Part shown: positions 43,704 to 56,830 of the stretch, one piece after another
How positions within the stretch are numbered: the first letter of the stretch is position 1
How the letters are laid out: each line of letters starts with the position of its first letter
Assembly (NCBI GenBank): GCA_007026445.1
Contig: VDMD01000001.1
Span: 1 to 64,000 of the forward strand
DNA length: 64,000 bases
Direction: 5' to 3'
Source: Schizophyllum amplum
Taxonomy: Eukaryota; Basidiomycota; Agaricomycetes; Agaricales; Schizophyllaceae
The notes under the pieces: model-generated
Told to the model about the DNA's origin: nothing
The model's input: the letters and a program-made list of their open reading frames with translations, nothing else
Databases searched by the model: none
Program-made: the position numbers and the translations under genes

Positions 43704-44093
43704 ATGTCCCGTGACCGTTCTTGTCCTCAACCACCACCGTCAACACCGCCGACGAAGGGCGCGGGGGAGGGGGGCGACGTGCAGCGCTGCTGCACGCGTC
43801 ATTATCAGGTGCGTGGCATTCGTGATAAACGTAGGCACTGTCTGATACGCGCTCAGCTCGACGCCTCGTCGGGAACGGCATCGACGACAACGACGACGAC
43901 CAGCTCGCGCCGCGGTCGCGCAGCCGGCAAACGCCGACCGAAGAACCCCCGCGGGGCCTCGCGCCCTCCCCTGCATCCCCCGTCTTCGACGCCGTTGCTG
44001 ACGGCGTCGTGGACAACTCTAAAACAACTCTACAGCTTTGGCCGTTGGCCCCTTCATTTTACCTTTACATATGATGTATGTATCAGCAGATAA
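43704..44093 (+). CDS. Possible small two-exon gene (113 aa)
   Basis: ATG at 43,704; exon 43704-43808, an excellent 48-nt intron (CAG|GTGCGT to CGCTCAG), exon 43857-44093. The product is Pro/Thr/Arg-rich (MSRDRSCPQPPPSTPP start) with no known domain. The intron is a multiple of three without a stop, so an unspliced form would also be open. An overlapping minus-strand frame (43,600-44,016) and another plus frame ending LWPLAPSFYLYI look about as protein-like, so strand and frame are uncertain. Confidence 0.3.
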   Translation: MSRDRSCPQPPPSTPPTKGAGEGGDVQRCCTRHYQVRGIRDKRRHCLIRAQLDASSGTASTTTTTTSSRRGRAAGKRRPKNPRGASRPPLHPPSSTPLLTASWTTLKQLYSFGRWPLHFTFTYDVCISR

Positions 44094-45020
44094 TTGTAGT
44101 ACCATGTAGTCAGTAAGTAGTCACCAGACAATGAAAATCTTTGATAAAGACCACAAAAAACTTGCAGCAGGCTACTTATCGGGCGACGGGGTGCACTTGA
44201 ACAGTCGAACTTTGCCCACCGCTAAATCGGCGAGCACACAAAGCCAAACACTGAAGAAATAAAGGCCCTCGGACAGCCAGTTGAATTTAACGGCCTGAAC
44301 GGCACCCGCCGGCAGGCTTCCGGAAGCGCTTTGACATCTAACCCCGTTAGGGGTCACGTGCAAGGGTGGATTCGGTGGCTCCTCCAAGCTGGCGATCCGG
44401 CTCTTGCGGGACCGAATAAGCCTTTAACGCGGTACATGCGTACGAGAGAATAGTGTATGTCCGAACCGATAGACGAGATGTGGCATGAGATTAGTAGTCT
44501 AGCCCACGTTGCGACCCCAGCGTCGACCTGCGAGTTGCGAGCCAGAAACGACAAGAATGAACATGCAACGTCGACCAGAGCCAATCTCCCCTTCATATGG
44601 TGCCAGAAGTTCATTCTAAGAAGAGCGACAAAGACAAAGACAAGCATCGTGTAGGGGCGCCCGTGTTGGTGATCGCGCGCCACGGAGATTGCGGCGGATG
44701 TCATTGAGCAATCTGAGACAGGTCAAGTATGAAAGCGTGCATGCGGTTCACAATGAAGAGTCCTAGGCCTGCACAACTGACATCGCGCGAGCGGACCAGA
44801 GCACACTGACTAGTTCGTCGCGGTTGATGGTAACTTGCAAGGAAGAGAAGGACTTTGATCGGACTCTGAATCTCTTGCTTTTGACCTTCATGTTTCACTC
44901 GCGAAGTCTTACATCCTTGAAGTACGTCTCCCGCTGGTCTCCGCTACCTTACCTCACACATCCTCACCTCATCCCAGAAACTGACACGTATCACGACACG
45001 AAGCCCGGTTTTTGGATGAA
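44094..45020. other. Intergenic region upstream of the Bem2-like gene
   Basis: About 930 bp with no frame or splice pattern I can support; presumed promoter of the gene at 45,021. Confidence 0.5.
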
Positions 45021-48000
45021 ATGAGCGGCAAGCGACGCGCAGCGCCGCTCCCGCAGCTGCCCCAGGACGCCGTCCCGGCGCTCTCGCCCTCGTCCTCGGC
45101 GTCCGTCAGCTTCCCCCGCTCGACGTCTCCCTCTGGCATCACCCAGTTCTTCAGCAAACCGACGAAATGGTTCACGCGCAGCGCGTCTTCACCCAAGCTC
45201 CAGGGACCCCCGACGACCGAGCCCCGCGCGTCGACGAGCTCGACGACGCGCAAGCCCAAGATCTCGCGTCCAACGGACCCGCGGCCTATTCTAGATAGCT
45301 ATAAACCTGCTGGATCGAGGTGCGTCGCGCGTTAGAATGCGCGTATTTCTTTGACTGACGAACCGCAGGTCTGTATTGGATCTGTCTGCGCGCCCTCAGG
45401 CGTCCATGGACATGTCTAGAGGCCCACAAGCGGGCTCGGGCGACCTGCGCACCCTCTCGCACCGCGGCTGGTCGCGCTCCGCGGACGACCTTTCGAAGCT
45501 GACAGCCGCGTCTCCCGCCCCGCAAGCCCAGTTCCAAGATCGCGTAGCTCAGTATCGATCCCGCTCAGGCAGCGCTTCCGCCGCGGTGGCCCCCCGTCCA
45601 GTTCCCTCCCCATCGCGTTCCCTGCTGGCGCCGTCTCAGCATGCGCCGGTCGCCATCTCCGTGTCCGCGCCCGAGCTGGACGACGCGCCAGTCTTTCACG
45701 ATCCTTTTGCCAGCGACCGCACATACTCGTTTGCCCCCAAGCTTTCTTCGCGCCTCGCCCGCGCGCCGCCCAGTCCCGTCCGCAAAGGTTCTGCGTCCTC
45801 CGAGTGCGAGCCGTCTCGCTCGACGGTGTTCCTGTCTCCGGAGCCCGAGTCCGCACCCAAACGCTCATCCCAGATCGTCTACCACTCAGGCTTCCTCAAC
45901 CGCCTGGGCGACTTCTCCCCTGCCGCTGGGGAGGGTGCGACACCACATTTAGGACGCGGGTGGAAGTCCTACAAGGCTGAGCTACGTGGCGCGCGCCTGC
46001 TGTTCTTCAAGCCTCCCAGTGATCGGGCAGGTGAGATTAAGGCGCTGTTCCCGCAGGGCATCGTGGCGCCCGGGGAAGGAGAAGACGAGGACGAGGAAGC
46101 TGGGGAAGAGGGCCAAGGCGGGGAAATACATGCTGCAGGGGATACTAGCGCCGGAGGAACTGGTGGTGACGCCATGTTAGAGGAAGCCAGACCGCAAGCT
46201 CGCCGACGCCGACGCGCGTACTGGGGACGTGGTCCGCATCCTGATTTGGCGCGCAGCAGTGATGGGTCCGTACAGGGCGGGACTATGGAGGCGTTGTTGC
46301 ACGAGGCGGTCTTTGCGAGCACCACTGGCGAGGACGACCAATCTGAGTCCGCGGAGGCCGCGGAGGACACGACGTCGTACGATCCCCGACGGCGCGCGTT
46401 TGCAACTGCGGTTCTGCTGGCATTGCCTCCTCTTGTTGGGCACGGTAGAGTGGAGACGGAGCTTCTTCGTGTCTGCGAGCAGTATGTCGACGGATCCGAG
46501 GACGATGCTAGGGAGGAGGCGAACGAACGCGTATCTTGGCTCGCAAAGGAATACTTGCGCCTGCATGGCGTACTGCAGGATCGGTCTGCTTGGGACAAGC
46601 TAGCGCCCGGTCTTTGGGATGGAGAGGAAGATGAGACGGATGCGGATGGAGGTCGGGAGCCTAGCATGGACGTGCTCTCGCCGCATGTTGGCACCTTCTC
46701 TCCGCGACCTATGACAAGCGCCCCGTCGATGTACGACGCGGTGGAGGTCCCTCGTGCTCGCACGCCATCCGACGTCTCGGCTCCCAGACGCGCAGGTGGC
46801 ATCCCGCCGCCGATCCAGACGCACCCGGCAGCCCTCAACGTGCCGGGCAGTTCACATCCACCCTCCAGCCCCGTCCGATCACGCACTCCAAGTAGCCCTT
46901 CGGCGATGCGCAGCCCAACGAGCCCCATCCGCGCGCGCAGCCCAAGCAGCCCAACCACAGCGCCTTGGCCCACGTCGCCGCAGAAAGAACGGCAGGCAGC
47001 GGAGCCCTTTGGGGTTTGGGGTGCTCTCGCGACGGAGGGTCTGTCCCGCGGCGTGCTTCTTGCCCTCGATCCCACTTTGCTGGCGCGCAGCTTGACGACG
47101 TTCCATAGCAGTGCGCTTGCAGGGATGCCTACTGAGCTGTCGGCGGGTGTCATGCTTGGCGAGGGGAGTGAAGAGGAAGCGGCAGGATCGCAGGCTGGTG
47201 CGAGCCCGACACGCTCAGTGAAAGCTACATGGACGTCCGAGACAAAGCTCATGTTCGGGAGCGACGACGCGCCGCATTGGCTGACGAAGCTGGTGCTGCT
47301 CCAGGTGCTGAGTGCGGACGCCGGGTCGGGGCCGAACGGAGGACATGCAGACGTGCAATACAGTCAACAGTCTCATGGCGCGACGCTTGCAGTACCGGTA
47401 TCGCCATCAAGCCCGCGTCGCTCGCTGGACAATCGTCCTTCCATGCAACGTACCCTCAGCTCGTCGCCGCCAATAACATCACACATGCCATCGCGACCCA
47501 ATACAGGCGGCGCGCCTCCGTCACCACGTTCGCCAGCGCCTTCTTCACGCACGCATACTCGCTCGGAGGTTATCTCTGTCTGGGCCCGCGTCGGCGAGCT
47601 CTGCCGACAGGCGGGCGATGAGGTTAGCTGGCGTGCGATCATGGCCGGCCTATGCGCGCGACCCGTTGCGCGGCTGGAGAAGGCGTGGAAACGCGCGGAC
47701 CCGCAGGCGCTCTCGGCTGTGGAGAGCTGGGTCTACGGCGTGGGCGGTGGGATGCATACTGCCGAACATGGGTCGACGACGGCGGGAGGGGCAGGGCTTG
47801 GGGCGCCGCCGGTGACGGTGTGGGGTGGGGATGCGCGGGTGAGGGCGAGGGAGCAGCTCGATAAGGCGCGTACGAAGGCGGGTGATGGGGAGGGTCCGAC
47901 TTATCCGGTCGCTCCGCTCCATGCGGTTCGGAAGGAGTTCGAGTTGCTGCATCAGCGATATGCGGTCTGCCCTCGAGAGGCTCGGAGTGCGGACGACGAG

Positions 48001-51000
48001 GAAGAGCGTAGGATGGTGGCATTTTGGACGCAAGCGGCAGCAGAGGGCGGTGGTGCGGGTGGTATTGCGGCGAAGTTTCAGCGGTACGTGCTTGATGCTG
48101 GCAATTGTAGATGTGGTGCTGATCCCCATCTTTAGGATCGAGCAGTTCATGTCCCTCTCATTGGCGGCAGAGTCTAGGAGAAAGGGTCTATTCGAGCCGT
48201 ATTTCTGGCAACGATCAACTGGGCAGCAACCTCCACACAATGCGCTGTTGCCACTGCTTTTCCCAGAGCCGCTTCCTACGGTCACCCTCGTTGATCGCGC
48301 CCAAGCTATACGCGGCCGGGTGGATAGCGACGCCTCCGAGTTTCTCTTTCTCAGCGGATTTGATGGTCGTCTGCGTCCCGAAGACCGCCGGGGCAAGGCC
48401 AACTTCTTGGACGAGATGGTCGGCGGTGTCAACGGTCTCAACGCACTCAGTCAGGGTGGAACGGTCATCCCCGTACATGGCGGAGATCTGCTGCTGGTCG
48501 TGCAGAAGCCCAACAGTGGCGAGTCCCGCCCGAACTCTCGCGCTTCTTCCCGTCCACCGGGCTCCCGGGCCTCGTCTCGCCCGCCCAGCAGCGTCACCGA
48601 CCATGGCTCACTGGCGGACAAGTCTTCGTTCACGCGTGCGCCATCCATCCGCGTGAAGCCGGGCACGTCCGCTGGTCTGGATCGCAAGACTAGCGTCGCG
48701 CGCCGCAACTCGTTGCCCTCGCTCTCCACACGTCGCGACCTCGTCACGACCGATAAGTCGTCCGAGCCGCCACTGCGTGTGCTCGTGCGCGCTGGGACGC
48801 TCAACCATCTCGTGGACATCCTCATGCATGGACTGCATCACGTCTCGGTTTCGGTGACGGACGACAACGGCGAGATGACCTTGAAGGAGGGCATGACGCG
48901 AGAGCTGCATGTCGATCGGGCGGAGTTTGCGCGTGTATGGTGGAATGTGTTCCGGACTTTCTTGACACCCATCGTCTTTTTTGAGGTAAGCTTAGTAGTC
49001 GGTATTCAGCTGCATAGGCTGACTTGGTTGGTAGCTGCTTCGCAAGGAGTACACGAAGTTCCAACCACGGGGAACGCCACCTGCGAAAGAAGAGGTTCTG
49101 TTGGCCATCGAGTTGCGGAGCGAAGTGATCGACACGTTGAGGGAGTGGCTTTGCTGCGGCAACGGCTCGCAAGATGTGCTCGACGACAACACTTTGTATC
49201 ACGCATTCTCCGACTTCTTCCGCTGCGACACCGATCATCTGGTCATCGACTTCACGACCGTGGACGAGGAGGCCGCTCGCGCATACGGCAAGCTCCAGCG
49301 GTTACGTGAAAGCCTTTTCGCCACGTTCGAGTCCCAGACTATGCGACCTTCGCATGCACACGCGCACCCGCAAACTCGACCACCATTGCAAAGCTCCGCT
49401 TCGCGTCAACGTCATGTTAGCGGGCGAGGGCCTCTGGATATCGACGCGGTGGAACCAGAGGAGTTGGTCGACGAGCTGGATGCGATGGCTACCGCAGCCT
49501 TCAGCAATGTTACGGAAGAGGTGAGAGTCGCTTGCTGCTCACTTCGATTCTTTCTGACCCGTGGCGAAGGATCTCTATGTGACCGCCGACCTTCTTGAAG
49601 TGCAAAGCGCAGATCGGACGGGATGGTTCCTGCCCAAGGACAGCAACGCGACGGAGGACACTGTCGAGATCCAGACCATGCACGCGGTCATCCATGAAGT
49701 CGAAGCATCGTCGATGATATCGGAGCTCACCCAAGACACGCTATACCGCCTGCTTCCTCCGGGTATACGCACCTGCATTCGCGCACACCTCATTCTACGC
49801 AAATGGGTCATCTCGAAAGTTGTCACCCCCCGCCTCGGTCTCAAGAGCCGTCAATCACGGATCGAGCTGTTGCTTCGCGCTCTCGAAGTATGCAGGCTGC
49901 GGAACATGGAGGGTCGACGTGATGCTACCAGTGTCTGTCAAGCATATTGCGTACGGTCCTTCGCGGAGGCGACGATAACGTCGGCGCTCATCAGTGTTGA
50001 GAGTCGGGCGCACTGGCGCGCGTGGAACAATGTCGCTATGAACCGCAGCACGACATGCGACTCCCTCGTTGCTCTCTTGGCTGTCCCCGCCATGCACACG
50101 GTCACGTCGGACGACATGCTCACGGTCGACATCGGCTGGCTTTTTGAGCGCATGCTCGAGATCATCGTATCGCCAGACGTTATCGAGCCAACCAATCCCG
50201 ATGGTCAAGGCCTAATCAACTTTGACAAGCGCCGGTATGTCATGATATCTTCTTCAGAGCAGCACGCTGACGTCTCTTCTCAGACATCTTTGCAGTATCA
50301 TGTCCAACGCGCCCAATCTTTTCCGGAACAGGAATGCGCATCGCGATGACTTCACGAGACGCAGCTTTGATCGGCTGAATTCAATCGAGATGGAAGTGGC
50401 GCCGCTGCTGTTCGACCTTCGCGGCCTCAAGGAAGAGGCTGCACGCGAGGCTACCCAAGTCCCTGCCAGCGTCTCCAGCAGACGCGTTGTTCGCCCGTTC
50501 CACAAGCTCATCGCCGCGCAGCTGGAGAAGAATCGACGAGACAAGAGTTTGCGCACTCGCATGCAGCGCGAAAAGCAGTACGAGCAGATGCGTAGCGAGA
50601 AGCGGGACGATATGCTTACGAAGGCGATGAAACCTCGCAAGCCTTCGACGCCGGCCCAGAAGCACGCGCGCAACAAGAAGTCAATGTCTTCGCTGTTCAA
50701 CTTTATGCGTCCGATATCCAGCGCCTTCGGCGCAGACCTCATGCACTCGCCGGGTGTCAAGCGTACTGCGAGTGAGCTTGACTTCGCGCCATCGGCGAAG
50801 CCGGCAATGGCGGTCAACCTGGCCGATGCGCGGGTGATGCAGTTCATCAACACCGAGCGATCGTTCACATTCCAGTTGGACACGGAAGACGGCGGGCACT
50901 ACCTTCTCCAGGCCATCACTCGCAGAGAGATGATGAAGTGGATCGAGACGATCAACAAGGTGGCCAAGATAACGGCGAAGCGGCGGCTCACGTATATCGG

Positions 51001-52157
51001 GAACTCGCCCAAGCCACAGGTCGCCGATCACCTCCATTCCGACCCCCTCCCTGCTTCCAAGGGTCCCCGCGCTGGTAAGTGCAGGAGGTCATTGTCGATT
51101 ACACATCACGCTGAATGTCGTTGGTAGTCTTCGGGGTAGATTTGGACGATCTCCTTCACCGGGAGGCTGGAGGCGAAGACGTCGCGCCTGGCGCAGTGCC
51201 TTCCATCATCGGACAATGCCTAGCCGAGGTCGAGGCGCGTGGTCTGACAGAAGTCGGGATATGTATGTCGTGCAGTGACGGTTGGCGAACTTGGCTGACA
51301 CTCTGCAAGATCGTATCGCTGGTGCTGTATCCGAGATTAATGCTCTCAAGGATGCATACAATCGCGGTAAGGGCATCGCGTATCTCATTATGTCCTGTGC
51401 TGAGCTGTCTTCGCAGGCGAATCGCCTATCAGGGAGTCCACCGACATACACGCCGTCTGCGACGTCATTAAGTCCTGGCTTCGTGTGCTACCGGAACCAC
51501 TCTTTCCGCACTCTGCGTATCACGCAATCATTGAGGCAGCGCGTCAGTGGCCTCTTCTTCTCTGTCGAGTGCCAGACTGAAATATAATCAAAGAGATGGA
51601 GAATCTGGATGACCGTATCTCAGCCATACGCGACGTCATTCATCACCTATCCTCGTCCCACTTCGACCTATTGAAGCGAATCGTCGAGCACCTAGACAAG
51701 TAAGTCATAAAAGCGAGGTCTTCGGTCATCTGCTAATGGTCCTCGCAGAGTTGCTGAGTTTGAGGAGCACAATCAGATGACCGCGGAAGCCTTGGCGATT
51801 GTTTTCAGTCCCAATGTTCTTCGTGCACCGCAAAACGATTTCGGTCTTATTCTCGCCAATATGGGCCACAGCAATAAGCTGGTCAAAACGCTCATCACCC
51901 ATGTCAGTCTTTCGTTTCTCCCGGATCGATGTTGTGTCTGACTGCTGTATCAGATGCATGCCATCTTCGCCGAAGCGGATGAAGCTGATGTTGATGGCGA
52001 TCCGGACGAGGAAGACCTAGAGTCCGCCATCATCGAGGAGGAAGATGAGGACTACGACGAGGAGGGGGAGAAGCGCCTTAGCGTGCAGAACTATGTGACG
52101 ATTGACGACGAACCGCCCTCTCTAGGCGTCCCGATACCCAGCGGCAACCTCGACTGA
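45021..52157 (+). CDS. BEM2: Bem2-like Rho GTPase-activating protein (12 exons, 2,195 aa)
   Basis: Exons 45021-45319, 45369-48083, 48136-48985, 49035-49520, 49570-50234, 50284-51074, 51128-51262, 51310-51366, 51417-51542, 51594-51699, 51749-51902 and 51954-52157; every junction is GT-AG and phase-consistent. Domain order: PH (from about 270, VYHSGFLNRLGD), RasGEF-N-like (about 1,210-1,290), RasGEF-like (about 1,450-1,670), second PH (about 1,845-1,915) and RhoGAP (about 1,935-2,128). The catalytic arginine finger is Arg1982 in GIYRIAG, assembled across the exon 7/8 junction. Order and length match yeast Bem2 (2,167 aa), which switches off Rho-type GTPases during polarity and bud growth at the cell cortex. 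The first ~270 residues are Ser/Pro-rich and the tail is acidic. The RasGEF module is probably non-catalytic, as in the family. Confidence 0.93.
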
Positions 52158-53096
52158 CACGCGATGCCTGAGCGGTGATAACTCACGGAATCATGATCGG
52201 CCTGTCTTTTTGACGCTCACCTCTTCGCGATCCTTTGCACACACTGTACGTATACCACTAGCAATCAGCTCCGTTTCCCTGTCCTTTCTTGGGTTGTATA
52301 AGGACTATCATAAGGTGTATGCCACTGTATTACAACGCGGGCACGAAAGGTGTCGCCTTAATACCTTCATATCTTATTTGTATTCACTTCATAAGGCCTA
52401 GGAGCTGTCGACACATGCGGGACGCGACGAACAATGATGGTACTCGCAGGACGAGAGTCGCAGAAGGGCGAGTTCAGACGCGGCCTCTCCAATTGTATGC
52501 AAGTCAGGCGGCCCTCTAATCCTCAGCTTCATGCTTGCAGTCCATACGTTCAACGCAGGGACCGTCTGGGACCGCTATGCCACCCCAGCAGAGGTCGATG
52601 CTGATGACGGCTTTTCCCGCCTCCCCGACCGCCCGACAATCTGATTCTCCCTGCTTTCCGGTCGCCAAAGGCAGGGCTCAGGCCGGTTGGTCGAGCACGT
52701 GCAGATGCGTTCGTTTCGGCAGCTGCCGTTTGATTTCTCGGCGTTTGTCTGCTTGTCACAAGCTTATCGTCGCTCAAGCTCAAGCCTCAACTGAAACTTT
52801 GTCCCAAAGCTCTCCCGTTGACCTTCCCTTTCCCCGAATCGGAATCGCTCTCAGGCATACGGGCGAGCTCCCGTTGAATGCCCATCTCTTCTGCGAGATC
52901 CGGATAATGACGTGCCTCACGGCCGTGCGTTATACTGCGTCCCAATCAACGGTGTACCCCATCCCGCAATGCACTTGATCTATCAGCATGCGCGCCGCGC
53001 AATTCCCAGCTCATCACTATTGCCGATCGCCTGGCCTATATAGCGCGCTGTCGCGCGCCCGCGCCGCGCTCGCAGGCCGTCTCCCCAAGTCCCCCT
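52158..53096. other. Intergenic region
   Basis: About 940 bp between two genes on the same strand. No additional gene is supported. Confidence 0.5.
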
Positions 53097-54493
53097 ATGC
53101 GTGCAGACATCTCCTTGGACAGGGCATCGGTGAATGATCTTTTGGCTTGCGCAGTGAGCTCATGGACTGAGAATGTATGACATGATAGTTCATTGGCCTT
53201 GTCCTCGAGACCGTAGGGTTCGGTACGTGGCCACATCTTCAGAATGACCTCCACTGACATAAGTTAGGGCTTTTCCAGGGGTTATTTCTCGTCACAGTTT
53301 GGACGCTCTTGAAGAGGGCATCTACCGGGAGACTCAACTGGGCGCTTCTAAGCACGTTGGTGCTGATATGGGCCCTGACATTTGCGGTGAGCGGACGTTC
53401 TCATGCTACGACGCGGCTGATTGATAGGGTTACAGCACTGGATCGTCAACGTGGTGCGCGGTGGGAAAGCGTTCGTTGAGCTACAAGGCGTCCCATACGG
53501 CGCGAGTGCATATTATGCGGACCTCAGTCAAAGCCTGTACGCCGCCAAGACGGCGATCTATGTGATGCTAACCTTCGTTGGTGATACTTTTGCAGTGCGC
53601 ATTTTTTTCGTTTCACCAATGAGATACTTAAGATCCGTGTAGGCGTATCGTTGCTGGATAGTCTGGTCCAAGAGGCACTGCGTGATTATCCTGCCGATGC
53701 TCTTATGCGTGGCGACCTTATGTCCGTTGGCCCACTTGCTTTCATCCCTCACTGTATTTGCTGACCATTTTCTGCAGGCACGGGCTTTATCGCAACCGCG
53801 GAGTTCTCTCGCATGAAGGCGGGCGATGCGATCTTCGCCCAGTCGCTCGTTCCTTGGGTCACCAGCTTCATCGTCCTTTCTCTTGCCACGAACATAGTCT
53901 GCACTTGTACGTCTACCGCTACGCTTCCGTCACACGTCGTGCTAAAGTAATACCTGTGCTCCAGTCCTTATCGCCTTTCGGGTCATCAAATCCCAGCGGC
54001 GCGTCGCATCGTACAGAGTGGGCGGCGGACTGCTGGCCGAACGCATCACTGCGATGCTTGTCATCCTGGTCGAGTCCGCCGGTACATATTCGGCGGCGCT
54101 CATCTGTCTCGTGACCGTGTACCTCCTCGATAGCAATGGGCAGTACACCATCCTCGACCTGACAACACCTATCATCGTAAGTCTCCTTCCGCGAGTTTTT
54201 TTTGTACCTGTGCGCTGACATCTACATGACAGGGTATAACCTTCAGCATGATCATAGTGCGCGTCGCGCTCGTCGAACACGCATCCAAGGCGGAATCCTC
54301 CAGAGCGAGTGGCACGGTCTCGTGGGCGAACGGTCGCGATGTCGAGGCACCGAGTTCACCGCGACTTTCAAGGCCAAGACGACTTTCCGTGAACGTTGTG
54401 CGGCTTGTTGAGATGAGCACCGATAGGCCGAAAAGCAACGTCAAACGACTTCCCGATTCCTTGAAGGACAATTCTTCCCGGTCCGACCTGTGA
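53097..54493 (+). CDS. Seven-transmembrane protein, Agaricomycete family of unknown function (341 aa)
   Basis: Exons 53097-53129, 53189-53222, 53268-53386, 53436-53594, 53643-53721, 53778-53906, 53965-54176 and 54233-54493, all GT-AG and in phase. The N-terminus reads MRADISLDRASFIGLVLET. Hydrophobic segments occur at about residues 12-35, 45-65, 95-115, 118-140, 160-185, 205-235 and 240-262, giving seven helices. AYYADLSQSLYAAKTAIY and LLDSNGQYTILDLTTPIIG are recurrent marks of a large basidiomycete-specific membrane-protein family. The final ~80 residues are a Ser/Arg-rich cytoplasmic tail. In the third exon an earlier acceptor (TTAG) is needed to keep frame. It could act as a receptor-like protein, but no ligand or partner is known. 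Confidence 0.85.
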
Positions 54494-54893
54494 CATGGCA
54501 CAGGATGGATTTCGTGTACATGTATGTTGACTCCCACCACGGCTGTAGCTCCCTCTGCGTCATGTACAGCGGTTTGTATAATTTCGTCGTGTTGACATCG
54601 CCGATTAGCACGGGATATTATCTATTGCTCTGTACCGGAGCGAGCTACATACATTCGTGTACCTTATGGTATTTATTTTGTAGCGCATAGCTCACCATCA
54701 CGCAGCTCTTTGACCACCAGGCCAACTTCTAAAAAGATGAACTTCGAACGCGTGACATGCACGTGACAACGGTTCAACGATCGGCGTGAGAACAGCGTGT
54801 TGGCCTTTGATCGCACCTTGCTTCTTACGCACACTCGACGCACCTCCTGCGCGCACTGGTCGCTTTGAGTGGCTTGACCTGCGCTTCATCCTC
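54494..54893. other. Intergenic region upstream of SGF29
   Basis: 400 bp with no frame or splice pattern that I can support; presumed SGF29 promoter and upstream 3' UTR. Confidence 0.5.
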
Positions 54894-56169
54894 ATGCGTC
54901 ACCAAGCCACCTCCGAAGGTAAAATCACTACCAATGCGTCCCCTTTTGTCGATGACTCACCTGTGGCGAAGAGCTGCAGTGCTGGCGCGCCACCAGTGCG
55001 TCGCTCGATGCGTTGAACAATGTACACGAGGCAGCGTCAGAGAAAGGCGCGCTTGGGCGTGCTAACAGATGGATATCTATCTGGCCGGAGAGCGTGTCGG
55101 ACGCGGACGAGGACTACGATACTGCCAAACGCACTGCGCAGGGCCTCGCTTCGGCGTTGCGGGATATCCGTGTCTCGTGCGAACGCGAAAGCAGGTGGGT
55201 ACTTTCTCATATCTCTGCTCATTCACTCCTTTGCTTCCCCTTCTGACGAGCCCCGCAAAGATCTCTCGACGACGCCATCGACCGTATAAGCGCCCTGCTC
55301 GCCCTCCGGAAGGCATCCGAGGCCCGCGCGCTGCCGCCTCCGCCCCCACGCACCCGGGAGGAGCCGACGCGCCGGCGGGACGATTTGCAGCGCAAGCATG
55401 AGCTGACATCGTCCGAGCCGGTGCGCAAGCGTCAGCGTCTGGAGTCCTCGCCCTCAGCGTCGGTGTCGTCGCCGGACTCGGGCGCGGCGCCGGCGACCCC
55501 GCGAGTGACGATTACGCTGCCGCCACGCACGCGAGGCGTTCCCGCGCAGCGGCTGCCGCTCAAGCCCGGGAGACAGGTGGTGTACCGGCTAGCGGAGGGC
55601 GGGACGGAGGACACATCATGGATTCTGGCGATCGTGGTGAAGGCCATTAGTAAGGATAGGACGAGGTGCGTGGCCGTCGAGTGCTTTTGTGGCGCGTGCG
55701 TGGCGTGGTGGAGCTAATGAGCTTTAGGTATCTGGTACGGGATGCGGATGCAGGGGAGGACGGGAAGTACACGTATGCCGCTTCGCAGCTGATGCGATAT
55801 CCTTTTCTGAGTTGCTTTGCAGCGAGTATCGCGCCACGCTGAGCAACCTCATCGCTCTTCCGGACCCTGCGGCACCGCCTTCCACATCAGCGAGTTTGGG
55901 AGCATACCCTGAACTGCCCGCGGGGTCAGATGCGCTGGCGATGTATCCGGATACTACGTGCTTCTACCGAGCCCAAGTCCTCGAGCCGCCGAGGGTAACC
56001 CAGCGCGACAAGGTACGCGGAAGACACAGCGTGTGGCATTTGCGGCTGAGAATCTCTTTTGATGCAGTCTCTCGCCGGAAACTCGATCTACAAGCTCAAG
56101 TTCGAGGACGACGAGAGCCCGCAGCATTTGGTCTCCGCATACTGGGTGGTACCATGGCCGGGCGCGTAG
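54894..56169 (+). CDS. SGF29: Sgf29, SAGA-associated factor with tandem Tudor domain (6 exons, 329 aa)
   Basis: Exons 54894-54918, 54972-55194, 55261-55665, 55728-55772, 55823-56012 and 56068-56169; junctions are GT-AG and phase-consistent. The start (MRHQATSEELQCW) requires splicing of a 25-nt first exon. Residues 1-110 are predicted helical/coiled coil; 110-180 are a charged linker. The C-terminal tandem Tudor begins near 184 (KPGRQVVYRLAEGGTEDTSW), with the second repeat containing AMYPDTTCFYRAQV and ending KFEDDESPQHLV. The Tyr and Phe of the YPxTTxFY motif line the H3K4me3 pocket in characterised Sgf29. Sgf29 tethers the SAGA acetyltransferase module to H3K4me3 nucleosomes. It lies ~16 kb from SPT7, another subunit of the same complex. 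Confidence 0.93.
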
Positions 56170-56830
56170 AGCTCCGATGTCTCCGTACAGACCCTCCTCG
56201 CCAATTTCTGCCTTCCGGACATCGTTCGCTCTCTCTCTGTCATCGACACCCACAGGACCAAAACTCATTCATCTCCGCCTCGCTGCCACACGTCGGATAC
56301 ACTTAATCGGTCATTACTTCCTAGATTGCTGCAATATATGTCAGTCCGTGTTCATTGGAACTTTGGCGTAAGTAAACGGATATCAAGGCCAAGTCTTCCG
56401 AGCCGACTCGGCCTTCGTCTGCGGCATAGCTCAAATTGACGACGCCGGCCTGGCACGCACGAAGGGCAAGTTCTCCTCTCCAGATAGTTTTGCCCCTGCT
56501 TAATGTCTGGATTGACTGAGAGTATGAGGCAGGCAGAGAACAAGTCGTGGCACTGATTACAGGCGGCTAAGCTCCAGCAATCGAAGCGACTCGGACTTGT
56601 GTCGGCCTCGGAGGCCTTCATGATGACGCAACATTGCCTGCACGCGTGCGCCATGTGCGCACCGTGTGTGCCACCGGCGGCCCGCTTAGACGCCGCACGG
56701 CCGCAAACCCAACCGCAATCCTCAAGAAGAACAATGGCATCCGACAGAAGCGATAGCTTTCTCTTTCTCCCACCACTTCCTCTCCCTTTCACCACTGCTT
56801 CAACCATACGCTGATCACCTGCACTGCAAG
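56170..56830. other. Intergenic region
   Basis: About 660 bp between SGF29 and the next gene. No supported gene; the right end, pyrimidine-rich on the plus strand (tttctctttctccc), looks like a transcription start region. Confidence 0.5.
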
